From Pareuzebyella sediminis (GTDB lineage Bacteria; Bacteroidota; Bacteroidia; Flavobacteriales; Flavobacteriaceae): a stretch of 64,000 nt of DNA. Both the position numbers and the translations under genes were made by a program. Within the stretch, counting starts at the first letter, position 1. Each line of letters opens with the position of its first letter. Shown piece after piece: positions 36,188 through 46,025 of the stretch. Under the pieces are notes generated by a model. The model saw only the letters and a program-made list of their open reading frames with translations, made no database searches and was not told the origin of the DNA. The stretch covers positions 310,001 through 374,000 of the forward strand of contig NZ_VTZS01000002.1 of assembly GCF_008367235.1 (NCBI RefSeq), given 5' to 3'.

Positions 36188-38587
36188 ATGATAAAGAACT
36201 ATTTGAAGATCGCGTGGCGAAACTTGAAGAAGAACAAGGGCTACTCTGCTATCAATATTGGGGGGCTGGCCTTAGGGATGGCCGTTACCTTGATTATCGG
36301 GCTGTGGATGGAAGACGAGTTGACCCATAACGATTATTTCGAGAATCGAAACGAAATCGCCCAAATATACCAATCGCAGACGTTCAACGGCCAAACGGGT
36401 ACCGGCCCGGCCATACCGCGACCTTTGGAAATGGCACTCCGGGAAAGCTATGCGGATAATTTCAAGCATCTGGTCATGTCGTCGTGGAACGTGTCGAGGT
36501 ATTTGAAGTATAAAGAGAAAAGCCTCTCCAAGACAGGGAACTTTATGCAGCGCGAAGCTCCGGAATTGTTTGACTTAAAAATTCTAAAAGGGGAAAAAGA
36601 TGGGCTACGTGAGCTGAATTCGGTAATGCTTTCCAAATCCGTGGCCGATGCCCTTTTCGGGGAAGAGGAACCTATTGGGAAAACCGTGGAAGTGAACAAT
36701 CAGTATGATGTGGTCGTTAGTGCCGTCTATGAGGATATTCCTTTCAATAATTCGTTCAACGACCTAGAGTATCTAATGCCATGGGACAAGTTATTGGCCA
36801 CCCAAGAGTGGATGAAAAATGCGGAGGACCAATGGGGAAACAACTCGTTTCAGATGTTCGTCCAAATTGCCGACAACACCACTATGGAACAGGTGACCGA
36901 TCGCATTCTAAACGTCAAAAAAGACCTGAACGAGGATACGGCCGAATTTGACCCGCAAATATTTCTTTTTCCTATGAAAGAATGGTACCTGCGGGGCAAT
37001 TTCGAAAATGGAAAGCAGGTCGGGGGCCGAATCAAATATGTGTGGCTGTTCGGTATTATCGGGGCGTTCGTGCTTATACTGGCCTGTATCAATTTCATGA
37101 ATTTGAGCACGGCACGATCTGAAAAACGGGCGAAGGAGGTCGGCATACGAAAATCTATAGGGTCGCAACGAAAACAATTGATCAATCAGTTTTTGAGCGA
37201 ATCTTTTTTGGTGACCCTTTTCGCTTTTATCCTTGCGCTACTTATTGTGTTAATGGCTCTGAACGGCTTTAACGACTTGGCGAAAAAGGAAATCACATTT
37301 CCTTGGGGCGAACCTGTTTTTTGGATATGGTCGCTCGTTTTTATTCTATTGACAGCGGTATTGGCAGGTAGTTATCCCGCTCTGTATTTGTCGTCTTTCC
37401 GGCCCGTTGACGTATTGAAAGGTACATTTAAGGGAGGTAAATATTCCGGCTTGCCCCGTAAAATATTGGTGGTGTTGCAATTTACCGTTTCCGTAGCTTT
37501 CATCATCGGCACTTTCATCGTCATGCAGCAGATCAACCATGCCAAGAACCGGCCCGTGGGTTATGATAAGGAAGGTTTGGTACAAATACCGACCTTTAGC
37601 CAAGACTTTGCAGGGAAATATGACTTGATGCGCAGTGAGTTTTTGAACTCCAATGCGGTCGTTGAAATGTCGGCATCAAGTAGCCCGACCACCCAAATCT
37701 GGTCGAATCGAAGTGGCTTCGATTGGGACGGGAAGCCCGAGGGGTTCCAAGAAGATCTCGCATGGACGGAAGTCACGCCGGAATATGCCAAATCATTGAA
37801 CCTAAAGATTATCGAGGGCAGGGATTTTTCACGGGAATTCGCCACGGATTCCAATGCCGTGCTGATCAATGAAACTGCCAAAAAATATTTAGGTATCACC
37901 GATCCCGTGGGTAAATTTTTAAGGGACGATGATGAAGAGGATCCTGGCCCGCCACTTAAAATTATTGGCGTGGTTCAAGATATGATTACGCAATCCCCCT
38001 ACCAACCGGTAAAACAAGGGGTGTATGTGTACGACAAATACGGCAATTCGAGTTTCTATAATCTACGATTGAACCCTAAGCAAAGTGCAAGCCAGAATAT
38101 AGCTATTATTGAACGGGTATTTAAAGAGCATTTTCCCGATCTTCCGTTTCAATATGACTTCGTTGACGAGGAATATGGAGACAAATTTGCCGCCGAAGAA
38201 CGCATAGGTACCCTATCGGGAATTTTCACCGCACTTGCCATTTTGATCAGTTGTCTTGGGCTGTTTGGCCTTACCTCTTTTGTGGCAGAGCAACGTACCA
38301 AGGAAATCGGTGTTCGAAAAGTACTTGGGGCTACTGTATTCAATGTGTGGAACATGTTGTCGAAAGACTTCTTAAAACTGGTGATTATCTCCTGTTTTAT
38401 AGCGATTCCGATTTCCTATTATGTGATGAACGGTTGGTTGCAAGACTACCCCTATCATGTCATTCTCGAATGGTGGATTTTTGCCTTGGCCGCTATAGGC
38501 GCCTTGGCCATAACAATGCTAACGGTGAGTTTTCAGGCCATCAAGGCAGCCAATGCCAACCCGGTAAAAAGCTTGAGAACGGAATAA
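36188..38587 (+). CDS. FtsX/MacB-type ABC permease 9 of 13, last of the second unit
   Basis: The 799-residue permease has the leader MIKNYLKIAWRNLKKNKGYS and coupling motifs RAKEVGIRKSIGSQRKQL and TKEIGVRKVLGATVFNV. The second periplasmic domain carries an acidic insertion (RDDDEEDPGPPLK) not seen in its neighbours. It ends NPVKSLRTE at the edge of the 186-bp gap that holds enhancer module B. A weak inverted repeat just past the stop (38589-38612, CCCC/GGGG arms) could slow transcription but has no T tract. Confidence 0.9.
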   Translation: MIKNYLKIAWRNLKKNKGYSAINIGGLALGMAVTLIIGLWMEDELTHNDYFENRNEIAQIYQSQTFNGQTGTGPAIPRPLEMALRESYADNFKHLVMSSWNVSRYLKYKEKSLSKTGNFMQREAPELFDLKILKGEKDGLRELNSVMLSKSVADALFGEEEPIGKTVEVNNQYDVVVSAVYEDIPFNNSFNDLEYLMPWDKLLATQEWMKNAEDQWGNNSFQMFVQIADNTTMEQVTDRILNVKKDLNEDTAEFDPQIFLFPMKEWYLRGNFENGKQVGGRIKYVWLFGIIGAFVLILACINFMNLSTARSEKRAKEVGIRKSIGSQRKQLINQFLSESFLVTLFAFILALLIVLMALNGFNDLAKKEITFPWGEPVFWIWSLVFILLTAVLAGSYPALYLSSFRPVDVLKGTFKGGKYSGLPRKILVVLQFTVSVAFIIGTFIVMQQINHAKNRPVGYDKEGLVQIPTFSQDFAGKYDLMRSEFLNSNAVVEMSASSSPTTQIWSNRSGFDWDGKPEGFQEDLAWTEVTPEYAKSLNLKIIEGRDFSREFATDSNAVLINETAKKYLGITDPVGKFLRDDDEEDPGPPLKIIGVVQDMITQSPYQPVKQGVYVYDKYGNSSFYNLRLNPKQSASQNIAIIERVFKEHFPDLPFQYDFVDEEYGDKFAAEERIGTLSGIFTALAILISCLGLFGLTSFVAEQRTKEIGVRKVLGATVFNVWNMLSKDFLKLVIISCFIAIPISYYVMNGWLQDYPYHVILEWWIFALAAIGALAITMLTVSFQAIKAANANPVKSLRTE

Positions 38588-38621
38588 CCCCCTAGCATTT
38601 CACTTTGAGGGGTATCTACGC

Positions 38622-38660
38622 TGTAAAAATATTGTACAGAGATTGTCAAAATATTTTACG
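38622..38660 (+). promoter_or_regulatory. Enhancer module B: two 17-bp operators upstream of permease 10
   Basis: TGTAAAAATATTGTACA (38622-38638) and TGTCAAAATATTTTACG (38644-38660) again start 22 bp apart. Together with modules A and C they give six operator copies with the shared form TGTMAAATATTTKACA. The first operator starts 102 bp before the -24 element, the same as in module C. Confidence 0.75.
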
Positions 38661-38704
38661 CTTTGTGGTGTCTTTCTATATTGGTACATAATTAATATAC
38701 TGAT

Positions 38705-38739
38705 AGTCAGTTATTTGTTAGCGTGGCATGAAAATCGTT
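38705..38739 (+). promoter_or_regulatory. IHF-like site and sigma-54-like promoter of permease 10
   Basis: AGTCAGTTATTTG (38705-38717) is a weaker IHF match (two mismatches at fixed positions) at the same relative place as in the other modules. TGGCATGAAAATCGT begins at 38724, 19 bp after the start of the IHF-like site. All three promoters share TGGCAT, T at the twelfth base and GT at the -12 dinucleotide. Initiation near 38749 would give a leader of about 25 nt before the ATG at 38774. Confidence 0.62.
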
Positions 38740-38773
38740 TCTGAATAACCATCCTGATACTAAAGCGACTAAA

Positions 38774-41158
38774 ATGCTCACAAACCATCTCAAACTATCC
38801 CTCCGAAACCTATGGAAAAACAGGATGCTTTCTACACTCAATCTATTGGGACTGAGCATTGGCATCGGTAGCGTTTTGACCTTAATTTTTTCGGTGTATG
38901 CGTACTACACCGCAGATTCGAATTTAGAAGGGCAAGAGCATATATATTACTTAAAAACTACGGGCACCGATGGCCTTTCATTCGTTGATAATGTGTTTCC
39001 CTTACTAGATGAAATCGTAAAATCGTCACCCGATGTAATTGCGGGCACACATGTACATGGCTGGGGTAATATGTGGCTGAAAAAAGGCGATTTGGAGCTT
39101 CAGGAACGTACCGACTATGTAGACAATGACTTTTTTAAGGTATTCACCTTGCCCTTGAAGTATGGCGATCCTGAGACAGCCCTGAACAAAAAATATTCCA
39201 TCATCTTAACCGATAGGGTAAGCCAAAAGATTTTCGGCACTAAGAACCCGGTAGGGGAGACCTTAATTGCGGATGATTCATTACACGTTACCGTGACCGG
39301 GGTTTTTGAGCCGATCAGTCCGTATTCTACGTTTCGTTTGGGGGTCATACTGCCCAATGAATTGTTGAGGGATAATCCGACTTTTATGGCAAATTCAGGT
39401 TGGTACAATAGCTTTACCCCTAGCTATTTGAGGCTACGGCCCAATACTGATATTTCCCAGTTCAATCAATTGGTGTATGGATTGGTACAGAAAAACTATC
39501 CTGATCCAAGTACTGTCGCATCTATAAAAGCGATGCCCCATGCCGATATGCGTATGGATGCCATTCCCGTAGTCAAGACAATCATCCATGGGTCAATTGC
39601 AGTAGCATGTTTTGTACTGCTTATCGTGTTGGTAAACCTACTCAACCTAAACACCTCGACCATGTTTCGGCGTATCAAGGATATTGCGGTACGCAAGATA
39701 TTGGGAGGGAGCAAAAAAAGTGTCATCTTTCAGTTCTGTCTAGAGAACGGCATTTTGGTTTTTTTGTCCATCCTTATTTCCGGGGTCTTATTTCTTGCTT
39801 TTTTATTGCCCGGGATTAACGAGGCCTATGGAGCGGATTTTGGTAAGATATCCTTCAATGTGACCAAAGATTATCCTGTTGTTCTCTATGCTTTTGGTTT
39901 GGGAATACTGGTAACTTTGGTAGTAGGTATATTGCCGACCTTGCGTTTTATTTCCGTACCCGTATCGACGGGAATCAAGGGAAAGATAGAGGCCGTGAAA
40001 AGTAACTTTCTCCTTAAAAATTCATTTATCATCCTTCAATTTTCCATCGCCATTCTTTTTATCTGTGTCGCTATCATTCTTAACAGTCAGATCGACTACA
40101 TGAAAGAGGCGCCCCTGGGCTTTGAAAGGGAACATATTGTGGTGGGTAAAATTGATTTGGATTATAGGGATGCGGATGCTGCCGTTTCGAACTTCGAAGC
40201 CCTATTGAACCGGTTACAGGCCGACCCGTATGTTGAGAGTATTTCGACAAGTGATGTGGTTCCCTCGGACTATCCTTTCAGATACTCGCCATTTTATGAT
40301 GCCAATACCAAAAGGGATGTCCGTATGCGCCGTGCCTTCACGGATGACGGCTACCTCGAAACGTTGAAGATTCCAATAGTAACTGGTAGGGACTTTGATG
40401 AAACTATCGATAATGCAGCAGATAACCCGGTAATCATCAACCGAACTGCCATGGAGGCGCTAGGCTGGAATACCATCGAAGGAAAAAGATTGAAATATAA
40501 AGATGATCCCTCATCGGGATTCCCTGTCGTTGGCGTCATGGAAGATTTTCATTATCAGAACATGCAATACGCCGTAGAGCCTTTGGTACACTTTTATCAA
40601 GATAAGGAAAACCTGGTTGCCCATCGTTTTCTCTCTGTACGGATTATGCCGGGTCATGAAAAAAGCGTAGAAGAACTAATTGCCTCGGAATTCGAAAATA
40701 TGAATTCGCGCAGAACCTACTCGCAAGAAGTATTGACCGATATGGTAGGCGCACAATACCGATTGATAGATGGCATATTAAAAACGGTCAATATCGTCGC
40801 CCTTCTGACCATTTTTATTTCCTGTTTGGGTATGTTCGGCCTCATCTCCTTTATGGCCAAAAGAAGGGTTAAGGAAATTGGAATACGCAAGGTGTTGGGG
40901 GCCGGAATATTTAAAATTATAGTGTTGCTGTCTAAAGACTATATCGTTCTTGTGGGTATCGCGGCCTTGGTCGCTTTCCCCATAGCGGGGTATGTAATGA
41001 ACACATGGTTGGGCAGTTTTGCCTATAGCATCAGCATTCAATGGTGGATGTTCGCGCTCAGCGGCTTGATAGCATTTCTCATTACCGGTTTTACCCTAGG
41101 CCTTCAAGCAGTAAAATCGGCCTTGGCCAACCCGGTAAAAAGTTTGCGCACAGAATAA
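38774..41158 (+). CDS. FtsX/MacB-type ABC permease 10 of 13, first of the third transcription unit
   Basis: This is a clearly divergent 794-residue member. The leader is MLTNHLKLSLRNLWKNRMLS, the first coupling motif RIKDIAVRKILGGSKKSV and the second RVKEIGIRKVLGAGIFKI. The region before the second half lacks the usual KVLKG segment (PVSTGIKGKIEAVKS instead). The tail still reads NPVKSLRTE. It has its own enhancer and sigma-54-like promoter. The divergence suggests it joined the array from a different subfamily and kept or acquired the common C-terminus. Confidence 0.9.
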   Translation: MLTNHLKLSLRNLWKNRMLSTLNLLGLSIGIGSVLTLIFSVYAYYTADSNLEGQEHIYYLKTTGTDGLSFVDNVFPLLDEIVKSSPDVIAGTHVHGWGNMWLKKGDLELQERTDYVDNDFFKVFTLPLKYGDPETALNKKYSIILTDRVSQKIFGTKNPVGETLIADDSLHVTVTGVFEPISPYSTFRLGVILPNELLRDNPTFMANSGWYNSFTPSYLRLRPNTDISQFNQLVYGLVQKNYPDPSTVASIKAMPHADMRMDAIPVVKTIIHGSIAVACFVLLIVLVNLLNLNTSTMFRRIKDIAVRKILGGSKKSVIFQFCLENGILVFLSILISGVLFLAFLLPGINEAYGADFGKISFNVTKDYPVVLYAFGLGILVTLVVGILPTLRFISVPVSTGIKGKIEAVKSNFLLKNSFIILQFSIAILFICVAIILNSQIDYMKEAPLGFEREHIVVGKIDLDYRDADAAVSNFEALLNRLQADPYVESISTSDVVPSDYPFRYSPFYDANTKRDVRMRRAFTDDGYLETLKIPIVTGRDFDETIDNAADNPVIINRTAMEALGWNTIEGKRLKYKDDPSSGFPVVGVMEDFHYQNMQYAVEPLVHFYQDKENLVAHRFLSVRIMPGHEKSVEELIASEFENMNSRRTYSQEVLTDMVGAQYRLIDGILKTVNIVALLTIFISCLGMFGLISFMAKRRVKEIGIRKVLGAGIFKIIVLLSKDYIVLVGIAALVAFPIAGYVMNTWLGSFAYSISIQWWMFALSGLIAFLITGFTLGLQAVKSALANPVKSLRTE

Positions 41159-41172
41159 TAGAAAAAACACCT

Positions 41173-43590
41173 ATGTCTACCCTATTCTTAAAAATCGCCA
41201 CGAGGTACCTGCTCAAAAACAAGCTGTACTCCTTTATCAACATTGTTGGCCTCGCCATAGGGATAGCCTCATTTATCTTAATAATGCTTTACGTAAACTA
41301 CGAGAATAGTTATGACAAATTCGAAGGTTCTGAAAATGTACATCGGGTGTATATGGATTATCTGGAGGGCGGCGAATGGGTGCCCGGGGATGCTAACGCC
41401 TATATCGTAAGTGGCCCGGCATTAAAGCAGGAATTCCCTGAAATTCAAGATTTTGTGAGGTTAAGGCGTGTCAAAGGAGTGATACTACTTCATAACAATA
41501 CTGTTTTTGATAAGAATACAGGGGCATTGGCAGACCCGTCTTATTTTAATGTTTTTGACCGTACATTGAACAAGGGTGACCTTAGCACTGCGTTGAACGA
41601 ACCCTACTCCATTGTGTTGACATCGTATTTGGCACAAAAAATATTTGGGAACGAGGACCCTATGGGAAAAACAATTCAGATTGCAGCGGATGGCAATACC
41701 CCTTTTACCGTTACAGGAATTCTAGACAGCACTGGGCCAAATACCCATATCAAAAACGATTTTTTAGTCTCCTTCAAAACCTTTTATACCTGGCCTATCT
41801 TTGAACGTGATTGGGAATATACATGGAACCAAAATGAATATTTTACCTATTTAAAATTGGATGGGAATGCCGATGTCGCTTCCTTGAACGAAAAGATAAT
41901 GGCGTATGAACCGGAAGGTTTAAAAAATGAAAGACATCATTTAGAACCGATTGAGGATATACATCTTAATTCGAACAAGCCCTATGAGGCCGAGGCAAAT
42001 GGCAATGCAAATAGCATCCGGCTTTTAGCCATTATTGCTTTTATCACCATTCTGCTGTCTTGGATGAATTATGTCAATCTCTCTACCAGCAAATCCCTAG
42101 AACGTGCCAAGGAAATAGGTGTTCGTAAGGTCGTTGGGGCAAGAAGGCCACAATTGATCTTGCAATCCCTTATCGAATCAGGTCTCTTAAACTTTATCGC
42201 CATAGTCTTGGCCATCGGTGCGGCCTATGTTTTACTTCCTGTTTTTAATCGGTTCGTGGGGTTAGATTTAAAACTAAACAGTACCCAAATTAAGGGGCTC
42301 TTGCCGTTTTTCGTGTTCATGCTCTTAGGGGCTACCTTGTCGGCATTCTATCCGGCTTTTGTTTTGAGCAAGTACAAGTCGATAACGGTGCTAAAAGGGA
42401 AATTGCAGACTTCCACCAAAGGGCTCAATTTGAGAAGAGGATTGATTATTGGACAATTTTTGACGACGATAACCCTATTGACCGGGGCCTTTATAGCCAA
42501 TAAACAAATTCGTTTTCTCCAAGATCGCCCGATTGGTGCCGATTTAAACCATTTGGTGACCCTGAACGGCCAAGTACTGAACAGGGATAGGGATTCTTTG
42601 CTCAAGCGAGATTTTAGTACGTTGATGAACGAACTTAAGAAAAGTCCTTATGTAGACAATGTGACCTTATCGCAGACATATCCCGGGGATGATTTTACAA
42701 ATTTGAATTCTAGTTTTGGCATTACTTTTCCGAACGGAAAAACCGATGATAAACGCATATGGTATAACTACACCGTTCAGCCCGATTATTTTGATTTGAT
42801 GGGAATGGAATTTATCGCAGGGGAAGGCTTTCCGCAAACAGCCCAAGAATGGAGCCATAACATCGTAATTAACGAAAAAATGGCAAGTTTTATAGAAGTC
42901 ACCGATTTGCAGGGCATGATAGGAAAGACCATCAAATTTTGGGATCAAGATTGGACTGTGACCGGAATCGTAAAGGACTATCATCATTTCGGATTGAAAA
43001 CCCCTATCGAGCCTATGATTATAACCCATAATAAAGCGATTAGCAATGTCTTGGTAAAACTCGATAAACGTACGGCCTCTTTGGCAAGCATGACGCAAGC
43101 CTTGGAACAATTAAATAAAATTTGGCATCAAGTTTTTCCGGAAAGCACATTTGGCTACACTTTTTTAGATCAAAATTTTCAGAAGCAATATGTAGAGGAT
43201 AGAAAATTTGCCAAAGCTTTTCAGATTTTTACCATCCTGGCCATACTGATTGCCTCCATGGGCCTTTTCGGATTGACCTCCTATACGTGCATACAGCGTC
43301 GAAAAGAAATCGGCATACGTAAGGTCAACGGTGCAACGATCACACAAATTCTCGCACTCTTAAATAAAGATTTTGTCACATGGGTCGCCCTCGCTTTTAT
43401 TGCCGCGGTACCCCTTTCGTGGTACGCCATGAACAAATGGCTCGAGGGTTTTGCCTACAAGACCGAGATGAGTTGGTGGATCTTCGGCTTGGCCGGTCTA
43501 ACAGCCTTACTCATCGCCCTACTCACCGTTAGCTGGCAAAGTTTTCGGGCAGCGGTAGCCAATCCCGTTGATGCGTTGCGCGATGAATAA
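41173..43590 (+). CDS. FtsX/MacB-type ABC permease 11 of 13
   Basis: The ATG at 41173 (MSTLFLKIATRYLLKNKLYS) is chosen; an in-frame ATG at 41041 would overlap permease 10 by more than 100 bp and add unrelated residues. The length is 805 residues. The coupling motifs are RAKEIGVRKVVGARRPQL and RKEIGIRKVNGATITQI, the second with Asn where most copies have Leu. The tail is NPVDALRDE. The last 74 coding bases (43513-43586) are almost identical to the end of permease 12 (four mismatches), which points to recent duplication or gene conversion. Confidence 0.9.
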   Translation: MSTLFLKIATRYLLKNKLYSFINIVGLAIGIASFILIMLYVNYENSYDKFEGSENVHRVYMDYLEGGEWVPGDANAYIVSGPALKQEFPEIQDFVRLRRVKGVILLHNNTVFDKNTGALADPSYFNVFDRTLNKGDLSTALNEPYSIVLTSYLAQKIFGNEDPMGKTIQIAADGNTPFTVTGILDSTGPNTHIKNDFLVSFKTFYTWPIFERDWEYTWNQNEYFTYLKLDGNADVASLNEKIMAYEPEGLKNERHHLEPIEDIHLNSNKPYEAEANGNANSIRLLAIIAFITILLSWMNYVNLSTSKSLERAKEIGVRKVVGARRPQLILQSLIESGLLNFIAIVLAIGAAYVLLPVFNRFVGLDLKLNSTQIKGLLPFFVFMLLGATLSAFYPAFVLSKYKSITVLKGKLQTSTKGLNLRRGLIIGQFLTTITLLTGAFIANKQIRFLQDRPIGADLNHLVTLNGQVLNRDRDSLLKRDFSTLMNELKKSPYVDNVTLSQTYPGDDFTNLNSSFGITFPNGKTDDKRIWYNYTVQPDYFDLMGMEFIAGEGFPQTAQEWSHNIVINEKMASFIEVTDLQGMIGKTIKFWDQDWTVTGIVKDYHHFGLKTPIEPMIITHNKAISNVLVKLDKRTASLASMTQALEQLNKIWHQVFPESTFGYTFLDQNFQKQYVEDRKFAKAFQIFTILAILIASMGLFGLTSYTCIQRRKEIGIRKVNGATITQILALLNKDFVTWVALAFIAAVPLSWYAMNKWLEGFAYKTEMSWWIFGLAGLTALLIALLTVSWQSFRAAVANPVDALRDE

Positions 43591-43617
43591 TTAAAAAATT
43601 GATATACTGAATACCCA

Positions 43618-45927
43618 ATGAACCTTAAGATTCCATTTCGCAATTTTAATAGATATCGGCTTACTTCGAGTATCACGGTGCTAAGTCTGGCAGTTGGGCT
43701 GGCCTGTGTTTACCTCATTTCTATTTTTTTGCTTCGAGAATACAATCCGGATAGTTTTCAGGAACATGGGGAAAGAATATATGCCCTGGAAGCTGAAAGT
43801 CCTTTTGGAAATACGGCAAAAATGCATGTGGTCAGGGAAGGTGGGGCCGAATATATAAAACAAAACTTTACTGGGGTAGCGGACTTTTGTCGGTACAAAA
43901 ATTCCGGTTCACCAAGGGTAAGTGTCCGTACTAATGATTTTGACGAAACTTATAAAGTAATTTCGGCCTCCCCCAACTTCTTTGATTTTTTTACTTATCG
44001 GCTCATAGCAAAAGCATCAGACGGAATTTTGGAAGTATCCGATCAAGTGGTCATTTCTGAAAGATTAGCGGAAAAATATTTTGGAAACGAAAATCCGATC
44101 GGTAAAAGAATAACACTGACCAACAATTCGGGAAGCGAGCAACTATATGTTTCGGGGGTATTCGAAAAGCCATCGAAAACAACCGTGTTGAACTTTGATA
44201 TGGTCAAGAAAATAGGAGCCGGTGATTCCTTTGCTTTTGTAATGTTGTCCGATGAGGGCAACGCATCCCGGCTAGAAGCACAGTTCAGTGAGCAAAAGAA
44301 TACCATTCCGATAATTCATAATGGTAATCCCGGTGCATATAGTCTTCAAAAACTGAGGAAGGTTTATTATGACACTTCCCTTACCGCAGCAATCCACAAT
44401 GTGCGCGATCGGAAAGACTTGCACATAGCTCTGATTATAGGTCTAATGATAATAAGCGTGGCCATTTTCAACTACCTGATGCTAGTTAGAAACCTCCTGG
44501 TTCAAAAGACGAAAGAAATGTCCATTCGTCGTATCAACGGTTGTTCGGATGTAGGATTGGTATTTGGTTTTATGGGCACCTTGGTATTGCCGGTTTTTTT
44601 GGCCGTGGTACTGGGGCTGTTCATTGTGCTATGGATGCTTCCTTTTTACAATGATCTGGTGAATACCGGTATTGAAATGCGCCATCTAATGGATGGGTCA
44701 AGTCTATTTTTTATACTGGGAATACCACTTTTACTATTGGGGGGTTCGGCATTGTTCGTTTGGAAAAATGTAGCCAAATCAAGGTCGTTCATAGGGATGG
44801 GAAATTTTATGGGCCCCAAACCTAAAATTCATATGCCTGCGTTCAACGTACTTCAATTGGCCATTACCTTCTTGTTGATGGTGGGGGCCACAGTGATTTT
44901 AAAACAGATGCGCTACATTTCTGACAAGGATATCGGCTTGAACAAGCAAGTTGCCGAGGTACGCATTCCAATGGCCCAAAAAGATAAGGCATCGGTTTTT
45001 AAGACTGAACTTGAAAAGCTTCCTATGGTAGATAAGGTTGCCGTGGCTATGGCCTCTCCCGTGCTAGAACATTATTTGTTACGGCTTACGTATGAAGAAC
45101 AAGGGGAAGAACGTGAATATACGGCCTCGGCTTTTATGGGTGATCGGCAGTACCTCGATGTTCTGGGCATCGATGTCGTTGCCGGTAATGGCTTTTCCCC
45201 GACACCGAGTGCGAGCAGGAATACCTGTGTCATCAATAAGAGCTTGGCCGGTCTTTTCCCTGACCGTGATTTGATCGGTAAACCCCTTCCGGGAAATGAA
45301 GAGCTTACGGTGGTCGGTATCGTAAATGACTTTCATTACGACAACCTGAAGAACCGGGTAGCCCCGGGATATGTTTTTTACGGGGATAGTGGCAATTATT
45401 TAATGGTCAAACCGATTACGGGCCAGGAAAAAGAAGTGAAAATGGCCATTCAAACGCTATGGAAGAAACTGATTCCCGATTACCCATTGAACGTCGAAAC
45501 GATTGGAGAGCGATTTGAGTGGATGCACAGGGACAACACCAACTACATAAAACTTATCGGGGCTTGTAGTGCCATAAGCATCTTTTTGTCGATGATGGGG
45601 CTGTTTGCGGCTGCCTTCCTCTCGGGACGAAGAAGAACGAAAGAGATCGGTATACGCAAGGTTAACGGTGCCAAGATTTCTGAAATAATAACCTTGCTCA
45701 ACAAAGACCTTGTGAAATGGGCCGTTATAGCCTTTTTATTTACCATGCCTTTGGCCTGGTATATTATGAAGCGCTGGCTTGAGAATTTTGCCTATAGAAC
45801 CGAGCTCAACGGGTGGCTCTTTATACTTGTCGGCGCGATTATAGTATTGATCGCCCTACTCACCGTTAGCTGGCAAAGTTGGCGTGCGGCGGTAGCCAAT
45901 CCCGTTGATGCGTTGCGCGATGAGTAA
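43618..45927 (+). CDS. FtsX/MacB-type ABC permease 12 of 13, shortest and most diverged
   Basis: At 769 residues this is the shortest copy. The leader (MNLKIPFRNFNRYRLTSSI) lacks the usual FKNYLKIAWR. The first coupling motif is heavily altered (TKEMSIRRINGCSDVGL), and that half may engage the ATPase poorly. The second, TKEIGIRKVNGAKISEI, shares the Asn variant with permease 11, as does the tail NPVDALRDE. It starts 27 bp after permease 11. The whole protein could be a partly degenerate or regulatory member, but the frame is intact. Confidence 0.88.
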   Translation: MNLKIPFRNFNRYRLTSSITVLSLAVGLACVYLISIFLLREYNPDSFQEHGERIYALEAESPFGNTAKMHVVREGGAEYIKQNFTGVADFCRYKNSGSPRVSVRTNDFDETYKVISASPNFFDFFTYRLIAKASDGILEVSDQVVISERLAEKYFGNENPIGKRITLTNNSGSEQLYVSGVFEKPSKTTVLNFDMVKKIGAGDSFAFVMLSDEGNASRLEAQFSEQKNTIPIIHNGNPGAYSLQKLRKVYYDTSLTAAIHNVRDRKDLHIALIIGLMIISVAIFNYLMLVRNLLVQKTKEMSIRRINGCSDVGLVFGFMGTLVLPVFLAVVLGLFIVLWMLPFYNDLVNTGIEMRHLMDGSSLFFILGIPLLLLGGSALFVWKNVAKSRSFIGMGNFMGPKPKIHMPAFNVLQLAITFLLMVGATVILKQMRYISDKDIGLNKQVAEVRIPMAQKDKASVFKTELEKLPMVDKVAVAMASPVLEHYLLRLTYEEQGEEREYTASAFMGDRQYLDVLGIDVVAGNGFSPTPSASRNTCVINKSLAGLFPDRDLIGKPLPGNEELTVVGIVNDFHYDNLKNRVAPGYVFYGDSGNYLMVKPITGQEKEVKMAIQTLWKKLIPDYPLNVETIGERFEWMHRDNTNYIKLIGACSAISIFLSMMGLFAAAFLSGRRRTKEIGIRKVNGAKISEIITLLNKDLVKWAVIAFLFTMPLAWYIMKRWLENFAYRTELNGWLFILVGAIIVLIALLTVSWQSWRAAVANPVDALRDE

Positions 45928-46025
45928 TCCACATCAAATATGTTCCGTACGTTGGGAAAATTGAAAAGAAAAAAGGAGTATAACAGATTCCCGGCCTTTT
46001 GGGAATGAAACGAAAACAGATAGTG

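Noticed and set aside
42667-43110. A 147-codon minus-strand frame inside permease 11, and similar long antisense frames inside other permeases
   Set aside because: The translations have no family features and lie wholly inside well-supported genes.
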